Source of the DNA: JACRBK01 sp964427955
GTDB taxonomy: Bacteria > Chloroflexota > Anaerolineae > Aggregatilineales > Aggregatilineaceae
Reading direction: 5' to 3'
DNA length: 48,272 nucleotides
Assembly: GCA_964427955.1 (NCBI GenBank)
Contig: CAYRWY010000007.1
Location: 1-48,272, forward strand
This document shows positions 1 through 9,116 of the stretch, piece by piece; position 1 is the first letter of the stretch; each line of letters begins with the position of its first letter. The translations under genes and the position numbers were made by a program. The notes below the pieces were generated by a model. It searched no databases and was not told the DNA's origin. It worked only from the letters and a program-made list of their open reading frames with translations.

Positions 1-956
1 GTGCCCACCGCCGCTTGAGTGACTAAGGGATCGGGACAGCCGCATGATTGGCGTATCAGTAGTTCCGTCGGCAAGTTCTTCTGATGAGGGACATCCTCGC
101 CTCGAAGTTGGGCAAGGATCATCTCAACCGCCAGATAAGCTTGTTCATAAACAGGCTGCCGAACAGAAGTAAGAGAAGGAGTGGTATAAGCCCCCTTCAC
201 GAAGCCATCAAAACCTGTCACTGCGACATCTCCGGGCACATGCAGTCCCCGGGCTTGCAATTCGGCCAGGGCTCCCAATGCCGTCTCATCATTGCTGGCG
301 ACTATCGCCTGAAACCCGAGGCCTGGCTGTAAGCCACGTTCGTCGAGCAAAAAACCAACTGCTTTTCGCCCTGATATTTCATTCCATTCCGTAGGGGGGC
401 TAACAAGCGTAGGATCAAGAAAAATATCATATTCCGTTAATACATCAACGTAGGCCTGATACCGCGTCTTTGACTCTGGATGTCCTTGAGGACCGCTGAT
501 AAAAGCGATCCGGCGAAAGCCGTGCACTTCAATGAGATGGGTGATTACCTCGCGCATACCCTGATAATTCTCTACCGTAAGACTCGGTATGCCTTTTAGG
601 GGCAATCCTAAACTCACTCTCGGCAAAGGGCGATATGTATCAGCGAAGTGCTGCATCCTGTCCAGATTGACACGCAACCCTAAAGTAGCGCTGCTGAACA
701 CCATGCCCTCTACATTTTCCGCGCCTGCCAATCGGTAGATGATATTTCCCTGCGCCAGAAAACCCTCGGAGCTTTCTAAATGGTTGCCCTGAAAGCAGAT
801 CAGGTTGGCGTCATAGGCCTTTGTTGCGTCCATGATCCCGGCCCATAATGCGGAACCGTGAGAGTCGGAAATCGAGTGCACCAAAAAACCGATAGTCGGA
901 CGTGTGTTGTGTGGTGTGGGATGGCCTGCATTATCTTTTTTTGATCCGTCTATCAT
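1..956 (-). CDS. Periplasmic-binding-protein-type (LacI/GalR-like) sensor domain protein, 3' end beyond window
   Basis: I translated this by eye from the minus strand, starting at ATG 956; GGAG lies 7 nt upstream. About 318 residues are visible and the frame is open to the window edge, so the C-terminus is missing. After about 18 polar residues the chain enters a type I periplasmic-binding fold: RPTIGFLVHS at the start, FRRIAFISG in the middle, VASNDETALGAL and VAVTGFDGF near the end. There is no N-terminal helix-turn-helix, so it is not a LacI repressor. The visible end carries the IRQSCGCP motif, which in this family often precedes a linker to a GGDEF or histidine kinase output. I infer a cytoplasmic ligand-sensing signalling protein whose output domain lies outside the window. 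The ligand is unknown. Confidence 0.8.
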   Translation of the reverse strand, partial: MIDGSKKDNAGHPTPHNTRPTIGFLVHSISDSHGSALWAGIMDATKAYDANLICFQGNHLESSEGFLAQGNIIYRLAGAENVEGMVFSSATLGLRVNLDRMQHFADTYRPLPRVSLGLPLKGIPSLTVENYQGMREVITHLIEVHGFRRIAFISGPQGHPESKTRYQAYVDVLTEYDIFLDPTLVSPPTEWNEISGRKAVGFLLDERGLQPGLGFQAIVASNDETALGALAELQARGLHVPGDVAVTGFDGFVKGAYTTPSLTSVRQPVYEQAYLAVEMILAQLRGEDVPHQKNLPTELLIRQSCGCPDPLVTQAAVG

Positions 957-1081
957 TAGATATCTCCGTCAGGCATACCCCTTCACCCTGCCAGCGCCCA
1001 CAACCTGCAAGGGCGCTCACAAGCCACCTGGGCCGGGAAAAGCGTTTACGGGGCGAATATTATATGGTAGAGCGGCTTCTC

Positions 1082-1099
1082 TTCATTTTACCAAATGAA
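1082..1099. repeat. Perfect inverted repeat, 7-bp arms
   Basis: TTCATTT-TACC-AAATGAA. The arms match exactly around a 4-nt centre. It lies in the AT-rich divergent region, 46 bp before a second repeat, and looks like a dimeric regulator site. The regulator is unknown. Confidence 0.5.
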
Positions 1100-1133
1100 T
1101 CTTCTGATATACCTAAATAATTTATGAAAACTA

Positions 1134-1165
1134 TTTTCAGGGTATGTTAATCAGCTATGATTAAC
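1134..1165 (+). promoter_or_regulatory. Promoter-like sequence overlapped by an 8-bp-arm palindrome
   Basis: TTTTCA (1134-1139) and TATGAT (1156-1161) are separated by 16 bp and match the sigma-70 consensus at 4/6 and 5/6 positions. The -10 hexamer lies inside the inverted repeat GTTAATCA-GCTA-TGATTAAC (1146-1165). A protein bound there would block RNA polymerase. If used, the promoter would drive the cheR operon with a leader of about 360 nt. It is predicted from sequence only. Confidence 0.45.
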
Positions 1166-1525
1166 TGTAAAATAAGCACAGGGTCTCAGCGGATTCTGGG
1201 CAGATCGTGGGTAGGTTGCGCCACGCCATGCACTGGCCAAAAACACAGCAACACAGATCACGACATTTGAATGAGGCCGCCTGTACGAAGCTGTCCATTG
1301 GATTATATTCTCAACGTGTTGCAGGCCGTAGTTAACCATATGGTTGGCGCCCCTTATTCTGATGCCCATCAATGCTCATGAGCGTGCTGTATGAACCAGT
1401 GCGTGCTTCATTTCCACTCAAAACGGTTAGGGCTGGTTCAACAAATATGCTAATCCACCTTGGCTTACTGGCCAGAGTGTTTACCCGCACGACTCACAAC
1501 GAATGCAACAGGTTCAAACAAAGCA

Positions 1526-2956
1526 ATGGCCAAAGCGAAATTTATGGGGAACAAAGGGGCAACGGCTGTACACCTGGACAAAACTGAATACCAGCGTGTA
1601 TTCGCCCTGATTCAGACACAGACCGGGCTACAAGTTCACAATGGCCGGTTCAACGAAATCGCGCAGGTGGTCGATGGCACATTGGCGTCGATGCATCTGG
1701 CCGATGTGAATGACCTTTTGCTCGCGCTAAGTATCTCCCCGATCACAGAGCAGCTCTGGCAAACCTTAATTCAGGCTATCACGGTAGGCGAAACCTACTT
1801 CTTTCGCGACGAAGGGCAGATGGATGCCCTGCGCAATCATATTCTCCCGCAGCTTATCGCTGAGCGCCGGAAAACCGGCTCCAGACAACTTCGGTTGTGG
1901 AGTGCTGGATGCGCCACTGGCGAAGAGCCATACTCACTCGTCATGCTGCTGTACGAGCTGTTGCCCGATATTGAGAACTGGCGCATCACAGTCCTGGGCA
2001 CAGATATCAACCTGGTCTTTTTGGAGCGGGCCCGCCGCGGTCTGTACCGGGCGTCATCGTTTCGGAATGAAACACCGGACTATATTCAGAAACGCTGGTT
2101 TCAGCCGATGCCCGGAGGATTCCAGTTGGATCGGCGCATTTGCGACAAGGTGATTTTTCTGCCGTTAAATCTGGCCAACAGCAGGAATCCCTTGTACGAG
2201 AGCTTTACCATGAACATTGATCTGATCGTGTGCCGGAATGTGACGATCTACTTTGATCCGGCAATTGTGAATGATCTCATCAGTCGGTTCTACCAGGCCT
2301 TGAACGACCTGGGGAGACTGATCGTTGGTCATTCGGAACTGTCCATGACGGCATACCATGAATTTTCCATGCGCGGCTACCAGAAGATTGTTTATTATCA
2401 AAAAGTCGCTGCCGCACCGCAACCGCCAGACACGCCTCTCACCGCTTCCCTACACGAGGAATATTCTTTAGAGCCTCGTTCGACCGCCGTGCTTCCGCCT
2501 GCAAAGATTGCTGTGGATGAGGCAGAGTGTGAGAATCAGAGCCTGGAAGCCGTCTGGTCACAGGCCAAGGAGGCCGCGGACCGCGAGAAATGGGAAGATG
2601 CGCTCACGTATTTGATGCAGGTGGACGCTCCTCACCGATTTCGTCCAGAGTTCCATTACCTGCACGGCCTCGTGCAACTGGGCGCGCAAAATATCGATAA
2701 GGCGCTTTGGGCATGGCGTCAGGCGCTCTATTGCGATCCATCATTCGCTCTGGCACACTACAGTCTGGGTGAACTCTATGCCCTCCGTGGGGAGCAGAAA
2801 ATAGCCAGGAGACATTGGCGGCAGGCTATGGCGTCCCTGGCCGGACTGGAACCGCAACACCGCCTGCTGTTTTCTGAGGATATCACGGTCGAGATGCTTC
2901 AAGGACTGTTATCCTACCGGGTCAGCAAGCTGTCCGACGAAAGTGAACAGGAGTAG
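1526..2956 (+). CDS. cheR: CheR-type chemoreceptor glutamate methyltransferase with C-terminal TPR region
   Basis: The protein would transfer methyl groups from S-adenosylmethionine to glutamates of the receptor encoded two genes downstream. The all-alpha N-terminal domain includes ETYFFRD (about residues 89-95). The SAM-binding motif SAGCATGEEPYS follows (126-137), then GTDIN and the CRNVTIYFD strand. After a linker at about 315-345, a TPR-like region (about 345-455) has LHGLVQLGAQNIDKALWAW-type helical repeats, which makes the protein (476 aa) longer than a plain CheR of about 280 aa. CheR-TPR fusions are known in non-flagellar pathways such as Frz- and Wsp-like systems. I chose ATG 1526 because the CheR domain begins soon after it; an upstream in-frame TTG at 1460 is possible. 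The first gene of the operon, it is followed by cheW after 5 nt. Confidence 0.9.
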   Translation: MAKAKFMGNKGATAVHLDKTEYQRVFALIQTQTGLQVHNGRFNEIAQVVDGTLASMHLADVNDLLLALSISPITEQLWQTLIQAITVGETYFFRDEGQMDALRNHILPQLIAERRKTGSRQLRLWSAGCATGEEPYSLVMLLYELLPDIENWRITVLGTDINLVFLERARRGLYRASSFRNETPDYIQKRWFQPMPGGFQLDRRICDKVIFLPLNLANSRNPLYESFTMNIDLIVCRNVTIYFDPAIVNDLISRFYQALNDLGRLIVGHSELSMTAYHEFSMRGYQKIVYYQKVAAAPQPPDTPLTASLHEEYSLEPRSTAVLPPAKIAVDEAECENQSLEAVWSQAKEAADREKWEDALTYLMQVDAPHRFRPEFHYLHGLVQLGAQNIDKALWAWRQALYCDPSFALAHYSLGELYALRGEQKIARRHWRQAMASLAGLEPQHRLLFSEDITVEMLQGLLSYRVSKLSDESEQE

Positions 2957-2961
2957 CGGAA

Positions 2962-3504
2962 ATGTCATTCTATGACCGCTTTACAGAGGATGAACAGGCC
3001 CTGCTGCGGATACGCGCAGAACGTGCGGCCCTTTCTTCTGTGGATACTCCGGAAGTCCTCGCCAGTATTGATACCCTGGTGGTCAGGTTAGGCGACGAGC
3101 CTTACGGGCTGCCACTTCGGGCGCTCACTGCCGCGTATCAGGCCACCATGCCTATTGTGCCTGTTCCGTGCACCCCCGGCTTTATAGCGGGTGTAGCGAA
3201 CATTCGAGGCCGGGTGGTTCCAGTAATTGATTTGGCGGTTTTGCTGGGCATCTCCACCCCCGCCACATCCGATCTCCCAGCACTCGTAGTTATTGCCAAC
3301 GACAATATGACAGTGGCGTTCCGGGTCAGCGCCATTGGCGATACGATCCTGGTGAAGGTTAGAGAACTTGCACCCGTATCGGGATTGTTCGACCTGGCCA
3401 AGAGAGAGTATTTGCAGGGGATGCTGCCCGACGGCACGATCATACTCAACACGGATGCTATTCTAAATGATCCTGCACTGATCGTAGATGAGACGATTGG
3501 TTAG
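2962..3504 (+). CDS. cheW: CheW-like coupling protein
   Basis: This 180-aa single CheW domain would link the downstream receptor to CheA. Typical elements are LVVRLGDEPYGLPL near residue 40, the PGFIAGVANIRGRVVPVIDL segment around 73-92 and a late DLAKREYLQGM stretch. The first 35 or so residues are a charged helical extension (DRFTEDEQALLRIRAERAAL), which is uncommon in minimal CheW proteins and may aid array contacts. GGAG before the ATG and the 5-nt gap from cheR indicate co-translation. A second, shorter CheW lies at 9117-9575. Confidence 0.88.
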   Translation: MSFYDRFTEDEQALLRIRAERAALSSVDTPEVLASIDTLVVRLGDEPYGLPLRALTAAYQATMPIVPVPCTPGFIAGVANIRGRVVPVIDLAVLLGISTPATSDLPALVVIANDNMTVAFRVSAIGDTILVKVRELAPVSGLFDLAKREYLQGMLPDGTIILNTDAILNDPALIVDETIG

Positions 3505-3561
3505 GGACTGCATGGCCCGCTTCGTTACGGGCGGCGAATAATCTGGTATTGAGGAGAGCAT

Positions 3562-5676
3562 ATGAACCAGCAGGGTGTTTTGGGGACCATCGGGCGTAAG
3601 CTAACGGCAAGCTATATGATCCCGGCTGTGTTCATGGTCGTTCTAGGGGGTCTTGGAATCGGCAGCCTGGTTATGTTGCGCACTACCATACACCATGACC
3701 TGGATAATGGCGCACAGATAAGCGAACTGGTTGCTCAGACCGCCCAAACTGCCTTCCAGGTGCGGAGCGCCGAAGAAGGCTATCTACAACGTTACCAGTC
3801 TGCCGGTTTCATCGGGACCACTTCCGGAACTATCGACACCTGGCAGGCGCAGGTTGACTCGCTTCAATCGTTATTGAGTCGCGTTGCGGTGACCTCGGAT
3901 CATGCAGCTATGGCGAGACAGGCCCAAACAGCCAATGATCATGTCACCGACTACGAAACGGCCTTTCTGGCCGTGAGCGTCCTGCTTGAGCAGCGGGGCC
4001 AATCCGGCGAAGGGCTGTTGGGCGATCTCTTGAGCACCGCCCGTGAGTTAGAAGTTGCGGTTGAAAGCAGCAATGACTCTCAAGTGACAGCCACCTGGTT
4101 CCAGATACGAGGGCGAGAAGCCGAATACCTGTCGAACGGCGATGATCAAGCCCTTGCCGACTTGCCAACCCTGGTCGATCAGTTCAAGTCGGAGCTTGGC
4201 ACTGCTAATGCGGAGCGTCCTGCGCAAGTCCGCATGTGGCAAGACTCCGCAGATAGCTATCTCCAAAAGTTTCAGGCGCTGGTTGCCCTTGACACGGAGC
4301 TGGTCACCCAGACAGCGTCCTATCGCGGCGCGATTCAGGCCCTTGAGCCGCTGCTGGCGGAAATCAGCAGCGAGAGCGCCCAGGCACTGGCGGATTCCCA
4401 AGACGCTCTGGCCTCGCGCGTCGATCGTATGCTCGCACTCACTCTGCTAGTTCTCATCCTGGCACTGGCGGGGATCGCGGCTCTCGCCTGGTGGATCATC
4501 CGACTGGTCAGCGGGCGTTTGCGTCACATCACGGATATGACTGAGCGCATCTCAAGCGGTAGCCTGGACCAACGGGTATCGCTGGCGGGCGAGGACGAAA
4601 TCGCAATACTGGCACGCGCGTTTAATGCTATGGCCGACAATGTGCAGCTCATGATGGATGATCGGACCGCTTTGGAGACGCTGGTGACAAAGTACATGAC
4701 CTTCGTGGAAAGCGTGGCGAACGGTAATCTTACTGCGCGCCTCCAACTCTCCCATGATCACCGTGGACATAGTGAAGATAAACTGTACCGGCTGGGGGTC
4801 AACCTCAATACTATGGTCGAAGGTCTTAGCGACACTGCCAGGCAAATCCGTCAGGTCTCGTCCGGCGTGGCCGCCGCGGCAGCGGAGATTCTGGCTGCCA
4901 CTACCCAGCAGAACGCGAGTTCCACCGAACAGGATGCTGCCGTGACGCAGACCATGGCCACAGCGGAGCAAGTACGAACGACGGTACAACAAACCGCAGA
5001 TCGTGCCCAGGCCGTGGCTAATCTCTCGCAGCGATCCCTCGCGGTCTCTCGCACGGGACAATCGGTGGTCGTTGACTCGGCTCGAGGTATGAAGCTCCTG
5101 CGCGAGCGGGTAGAGAGTATTGCCGAAAACATCCTGTTGCTGTCCGAGCGCACCCAGCAAATCGGTGAGATTATCGGCACGGTCAATGACATCGCAGACC
5201 AGTCTAAGATGCTGGCACTGAATGCGAGCATCGAAGCGGCGCGGGCGGGTGAGGAAGGCAAAGGCTTCGCTGTGGTCGCAATGGAAGTCCGGCAGTTGGC
5301 CGAGCAGTCACGTGCGGCGACGGCGCGGGTGCGTGACATTCTCAACGAGATCCAGCAGGCTACCAACACAGCCGTGATGGTGACCGAAGAAGGCAGCAAG
5401 GGCGCGGACAGCGGGGTGGTGCTGGTCGAGCGGGCGGGCGAGGCTATCCGCAACCTGGCGGCCACGATTGAAGAAGCCGCCCAGTCAGCGGCTCAGATTG
5501 CGGCCAGCACCCAGCAGCAAACGAATGGGATGGAGCAGTTGACCCTGGCTATGGCTTCGATCCAACATGCCACCGCCCAATCCGTAGCCAGCACGCGCCA
5601 GACTGAGGCGAGTGCGCGACAATTGGATGAAATGGCGCGCCAGATGGAACAAACGGCGGCGCGTTACAGGTTGTAG
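3562..5676 (+). CDS. Methyl-accepting chemotaxis protein (transmembrane receptor)
   Basis: At 704 aa it has the full transmembrane receptor layout. TM1 is at about residues 13-37. An extracytoplasmic helical sensor follows (about 38-290) and TM2 is at about 291-318 (LTLLVLILALAGIAALAWW). A HAMP domain comes next (GRLRHITDMTERISSGSLD, then EDEIAILARAFNAMADN), then a second HAMP-like connector near YMTFVESVANGNLTARL. The signalling hairpin has its conserved tip, NASIEAARAGEEGKGFAVVA, and ends in QLDEMARQMEQTAARYRL. The sensor is rich in Gln, Ala and Asp and has no recognised ligand pocket. The start is supported by GAGGAG 6 nt upstream. It lies between cheW and cheA, so it is most likely the dedicated receptor of this array. 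The stimulus cannot be read from sequence. Confidence 0.93.
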   Translation: MNQQGVLGTIGRKLTASYMIPAVFMVVLGGLGIGSLVMLRTTIHHDLDNGAQISELVAQTAQTAFQVRSAEEGYLQRYQSAGFIGTTSGTIDTWQAQVDSLQSLLSRVAVTSDHAAMARQAQTANDHVTDYETAFLAVSVLLEQRGQSGEGLLGDLLSTARELEVAVESSNDSQVTATWFQIRGREAEYLSNGDDQALADLPTLVDQFKSELGTANAERPAQVRMWQDSADSYLQKFQALVALDTELVTQTASYRGAIQALEPLLAEISSESAQALADSQDALASRVDRMLALTLLVLILALAGIAALAWWIIRLVSGRLRHITDMTERISSGSLDQRVSLAGEDEIAILARAFNAMADNVQLMMDDRTALETLVTKYMTFVESVANGNLTARLQLSHDHRGHSEDKLYRLGVNLNTMVEGLSDTARQIRQVSSGVAAAAAEILAATTQQNASSTEQDAAVTQTMATAEQVRTTVQQTADRAQAVANLSQRSLAVSRTGQSVVVDSARGMKLLRERVESIAENILLLSERTQQIGEIIGTVNDIADQSKMLALNASIEAARAGEEGKGFAVVAMEVRQLAEQSRAATARVRDILNEIQQATNTAVMVTEEGSKGADSGVVLVERAGEAIRNLAATIEEAAQSAAQIAASTQQQTNGMEQLTLAMASIQHATAQSVASTRQTEASARQLDEMARQMEQTAARYRL

Positions 5677-5695
5677 GAGTCAGGGTAGACCTCCC

Positions 5696-7900
5696 ATGTC
5701 CGACTCAACCGATGATCTGCAACGCCAGTTGCTCAAGACCTTCCAGGTCGAAGCGCAAGAGTATTTGCAGAAGCTCAACGAAAGTCTCCTGCAGCTCGAG
5801 CGCCAGCCTGACGAAGCCACGCGTCACGCTCTGTTACAAGAAGTCTTCCGCACGGCTCACAGCTTGAAGGGCGCGGCACGCGCCGTCAGTTTGACGGACG
5901 TTGAAAGCCTGGCCCATGTCATGGAAAACGTGTTGCAGCAGGCGCGTGATGCCAAACTGGAACTCACGCCGGATATGTGCGATGCGTTGTACGATGCCCT
6001 GGATGCCATCCAACTGATCCTCAATGGCGAAAGCGTCGATACTGACCCGATCAGCACACGACTGATGACGATGGCCTCAGGTGGAAAACTGCTGCCCGCG
6101 GTGGCGCTGCCGAAACCGTCCCTCCCCGCCGGTCCATCCTCCATGATGCCGGTAGAGGAAACTATTCGTGTGGCAGTCACCAAGCTTGATGATCTGATGA
6201 CCCAGGCTGGCGAACTCATCATGGCGGAGATCAGTGCTGAACAGCACCTGACAGATATTCGCGCTCTGCGTGATAGGGTGGCACGTTGGCCCAAAATATG
6301 GCGCGAGATGCAGACGCTCCTACGGCGGCTTGATAGTGATGCTGGACGGCGGCTGGCCGATTTGCTCTCTCGCCACCATGAGTATATGCAGACGTTGGCC
6401 CGCGATGTCAATGCCTTGGAACAAACCATCAGCCGCGATACGCTAAATCTGAACATGAGTATGACCCGGCTGCAAGACGAGGTGCGGCGGGTGCGCCTGG
6501 TCCCGATTCAGACCCTGGTGCCGGGATTGCAGCGCGCGGTGCGTGATGCCGCACATAGCGCAGGAAAACTCGCCGCCTTCGTGGTAGACGGTGGTGAAGT
6601 GGAGTTGGACAAGAAAGTTCTGGAGACGCTGAAGGACCCCTTGCTGCACTTACTGCGGAATGCGGTTATACACGGGATCGAGTCCCCTGACGTGCGTACA
6701 GGAGCCGGAAAGCCTGCTGAAGGTCAGGTAGGTCTGGCAGTCCGGCAGCAAGGCAGCGAGGTCCATCTGGCAATACGCGATGATGGGCGCGGGTTCGATG
6801 TCGAGGCCCTGCGGCGTGCCAGCGCTGAAAACGGCGGGCCAATCTTCGAGAGCGATACGAATCCCAATGACATCATTATCGCGGTAGCCTTTCAGCCGGG
6901 CATGACTACGATGACACAGGTAACCGAGCTGGCGGGGCGTGGAGTGGGGTTGGACGTAGTGCGCCAGGGCATTGCCAACCTGCGGGGACGGATCAAAATA
7001 GAGAACGCTCCAGGTAAGGGAGCAACCATCCAGTTGGTCGTACCCGTGTCGCTCACAATGAGCCGCGGTCTGCTGGTGCAGGTAAACTCCGAACGTTATG
7101 CACTGCCGCTGATTTCCGTCGAAAGGATTGTCGAATCACGCGAGGTTTTTACCATCGGAGGGCAGGCAGCGCTTCAGGTCGGCGGCAGGCCAGTACCTTT
7201 AGTGTCTCTGGCCACGCTGTTGAACCGTCCGCAGATCGAACGCAAAAATGGGAAAAAACCGCTGGTCGTTATCCTGAGCGTGGCGGAGCAGCGCCTGGCT
7301 GTGCAGGTGGATGATGTGTTGACCGAACAGGAACTGACTGTCAAACCCCTGGGCAGTCCTCTGCTGCGAGTTCGGAATGTAGAAGGGGCCGCCCTGCTCG
7401 CCACAGGCGAACCCGTCGTGGTGCTTAATGCACCCGATCTACTCAAATCAGCGCGTGGCGCACCCGTGCTGAAACAGTCTACAGCCCAAGACCAGGCGGA
7501 TCGCCCGATCCAACGCCCGCATATTCTGGTTGTTGACGACTCAATCACGACACGAACCCTGGAGAAAAACATCCTGGAAGCCGCGGGATATCGAGTCACC
7601 ACGGCTATTGATGGCTTGCAGGCGCTTGACAAACTGGAAGACGACACCATCGAACTGATAGTTTTGGACGTTCAAATGCCCCATCTGGACGGTTTTTCGC
7701 TGACGGAACAATTGCGCGCCAGCGCCAAATTTCGTTCATTTCCAATTGTGCTGGTCACCTCGCTGGAAAGCCGCGAAGACCGGGAACGAGGCATGATGGC
7801 CGGGGCTGATGCTTATATCGTGAAACGAGGGTTTGACCAGGCCGAACTGCTGGCCGCAATCGAGCGATTGTTGATCAAAGAGCAGATCGAAGATGTCTAA
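5696..7900 (+). CDS. cheA: CheA-type hybrid histidine kinase with C-terminal receiver
   Basis: The kinase (734 aa) autophosphorylates on a histidine in the N-terminal Hpt domain: RTAHSLKGAAR, His55. The dimerisation and ATPase region follows, with N-box LHLLRNAVIHGIE, DDGRGFD and GRGVGLDVVR. A CheW-like P5 domain starts near SLTMSRGLLVQV, and a receiver domain fills the last 125 residues (ILVVDDS, phospho-acceptor in LIVLDVQMP). No separate P2 domain is evident between Hpt and the dimer helix. CheA-REC fusions are typical of Frz/FrzE and Pil-Chp style systems, where the receiver can act as a phosphate sink or output brake. ATG 5696 was chosen over an in-frame start at 5612 that lies inside the receptor gene. 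It overlaps cheB by 8 nt. Confidence 0.94.
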   Translation: MSDSTDDLQRQLLKTFQVEAQEYLQKLNESLLQLERQPDEATRHALLQEVFRTAHSLKGAARAVSLTDVESLAHVMENVLQQARDAKLELTPDMCDALYDALDAIQLILNGESVDTDPISTRLMTMASGGKLLPAVALPKPSLPAGPSSMMPVEETIRVAVTKLDDLMTQAGELIMAEISAEQHLTDIRALRDRVARWPKIWREMQTLLRRLDSDAGRRLADLLSRHHEYMQTLARDVNALEQTISRDTLNLNMSMTRLQDEVRRVRLVPIQTLVPGLQRAVRDAAHSAGKLAAFVVDGGEVELDKKVLETLKDPLLHLLRNAVIHGIESPDVRTGAGKPAEGQVGLAVRQQGSEVHLAIRDDGRGFDVEALRRASAENGGPIFESDTNPNDIIIAVAFQPGMTTMTQVTELAGRGVGLDVVRQGIANLRGRIKIENAPGKGATIQLVVPVSLTMSRGLLVQVNSERYALPLISVERIVESREVFTIGGQAALQVGGRPVPLVSLATLLNRPQIERKNGKKPLVVILSVAEQRLAVQVDDVLTEQELTVKPLGSPLLRVRNVEGAALLATGEPVVVLNAPDLLKSARGAPVLKQSTAQDQADRPIQRPHILVVDDSITTRTLEKNILEAAGYRVTTAIDGLQALDKLEDDTIELIVLDVQMPHLDGFSLTEQLRASAKFRSFPIVLVTSLESREDRERGMMAGADAYIVKRGFDQAELLAAIERLLIKEQIEDV

Positions 7901-8960
7901 AATCTTGAAGGTGCTGGTCGTCGACGACTCGGCCTCCGTGCGCAGTCTGTTGGAACATATTGTCAACAGCGCGCCAGATATGCGCACGGTCGGACTGGCC
8001 AAAGATGGTGTGGAAGCCATCCAGATGGCGCACGATCTGCACCCTGATGTCATCTTGATGGATCTGATCATGCCACGCATGGACGGGTTGGAAGCGACCA
8101 GTGAGATCATGCACTCAGTGCCGACGCCTATCGTGCTTATTACAGCCAGTCTCTCCCTACACGAAACAGATGTTGCATTTCGGGCCATGAGCCTGGGCGC
8201 ACTCGCGGTACATCGTAAGCCCGACGGGCCCACCCATGCCGAACATGCAGCGCAGGCTGAGCTGCTCCTGAAAAAGCTGCGTTTGATGGCCGATGTTCAG
8301 GTTATTCGCCACCGAAAAAGCCAGGCCCGATTGTCGCCCGTGTCTCCGTTGCGCCCTGAAGAAGCCTCCGGTATGGCAGTACCTCCCGAGATTATTGCTA
8401 TGGTGGCATCTACAGGCGGGCCGACGGCATTGGTGACGATCATCCAGCAGTTGCCGCCGGATTTCGCGATTCCAGTGGTTATTGTGCAGCATATCTCGCC
8501 GGATTTTGTTGGCTCGCTACGGAACTGGATAGCGCGAACAACCCCTCTGAAGGTAGCAGTGGCGCGCCCCAGTGAACGACCGCTGCCCGGTTCGGTCTAT
8601 CTCGCACCCGGTGGCCAGCACCTGCGTTTGACTCGTGACCGTCGCTTTGAGATGGATGAAAATCCAGGCACAGCTTACCACATTCCTTCAGGAGACGTCT
8701 TGCTCGAATCGGTCGGGCATAGTTATGGAAAGCGAGCCGTCGGGGTCGTTCTGACGGGTATCGGGGACGATGGCGCACGCGGCTTACGCATCATGTCGGA
8801 CGCGGGGGCATTCACCATAGCTCAAGACGAAGCAACTTCAGCCATATACGGTATGCCGAAGGCCGCACTGGATCTGGGAGGCGCCCGTCAGGTGTTACCG
8901 CTACCGGATATCGCCCCGGCTCTTATGCGTCTTTCCCAAATCAAAGAGAACATTCCGTAG
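7893..8960 (+). CDS. cheB: CheB-type receptor glutamate methylesterase/deamidase
   Basis: This 355-aa protein removes methyl groups from receptor glutamates, opposing CheR. The N-terminal receiver has acidic pair Asp11-Asp12 and phospho-acceptor Asp57 (ILMDLIMPRMDG). A linker at about 110-165 joins it to the esterase domain. The catalytic triad is visible as Ser173 in ASTGGP, His200 in VIVQHISPDF and Asp293 in GIGDDGARG. It overlaps the end of cheA by 8 nt, so the two are translationally coupled, consistent with CheA phosphorylating CheB. With cheR present, the pathway keeps an adaptation loop. Confidence 0.95.
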   Translation: MSKILKVLVVDDSASVRSLLEHIVNSAPDMRTVGLAKDGVEAIQMAHDLHPDVILMDLIMPRMDGLEATSEIMHSVPTPIVLITASLSLHETDVAFRAMSLGALAVHRKPDGPTHAEHAAQAELLLKKLRLMADVQVIRHRKSQARLSPVSPLRPEEASGMAVPPEIIAMVASTGGPTALVTIIQQLPPDFAIPVVIVQHISPDFVGSLRNWIARTTPLKVAVARPSERPLPGSVYLAPGGQHLRLTRDRRFEMDENPGTAYHIPSGDVLLESVGHSYGKRAVGVVLTGIGDDGARGLRIMSDAGAFTIAQDEATSAIYGMPKAALDLGGARQVLPLPDIAPALMRLSQIKENIP

Positions 8961-8999
8961 GTTCTTTGCCGTCAATAGAAGATAGCCGTCCCGGCGGTA

Positions 9000-9005
9000 T
9001 ATAAT
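9000..9005 (+). promoter_or_regulatory. Possible internal -10 element (TATAAT) before the second cheW
   Basis: A perfect TATAAT lies in the 156-bp gap after cheB, the largest gap within the chemosensory cluster. I find no good -35 at 16-18 bp, so it is only weak evidence that the last five genes have their own promoter. Confidence 0.2.
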
Positions 9006-9116
9006 GGAGATTAAGAGGAAAACTAGGATAAGAATTCTGATGAAATAATGATATGCTAGAGAGTGACCACCTGGGTACAAAGCTGCGCTGCTTTTCTGAT
9101 CATCTTAGGAAGAACG

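Larger units (their letters stand above)
957..1525. other. Divergent intergenic region before the chemosensory operon
   Basis: These 569 bp separate the divergent sensor gene and cheR. Short open frames here overlap one another on both strands, lack convincing ribosome sites and resemble no family, so I do not call them. The stretch 1060-1170 is AT-rich and holds two perfect inverted repeats and a promoter-like sequence, listed separately. From about 1166 to 1525 I see only what would be a long leader for cheR. Confidence 0.6.

Noticed and set aside
902..1587. Several 60-75-codon frames in the che upstream region
   Set aside because: Overlapping on both strands, without ribosome sites or protein-like composition.
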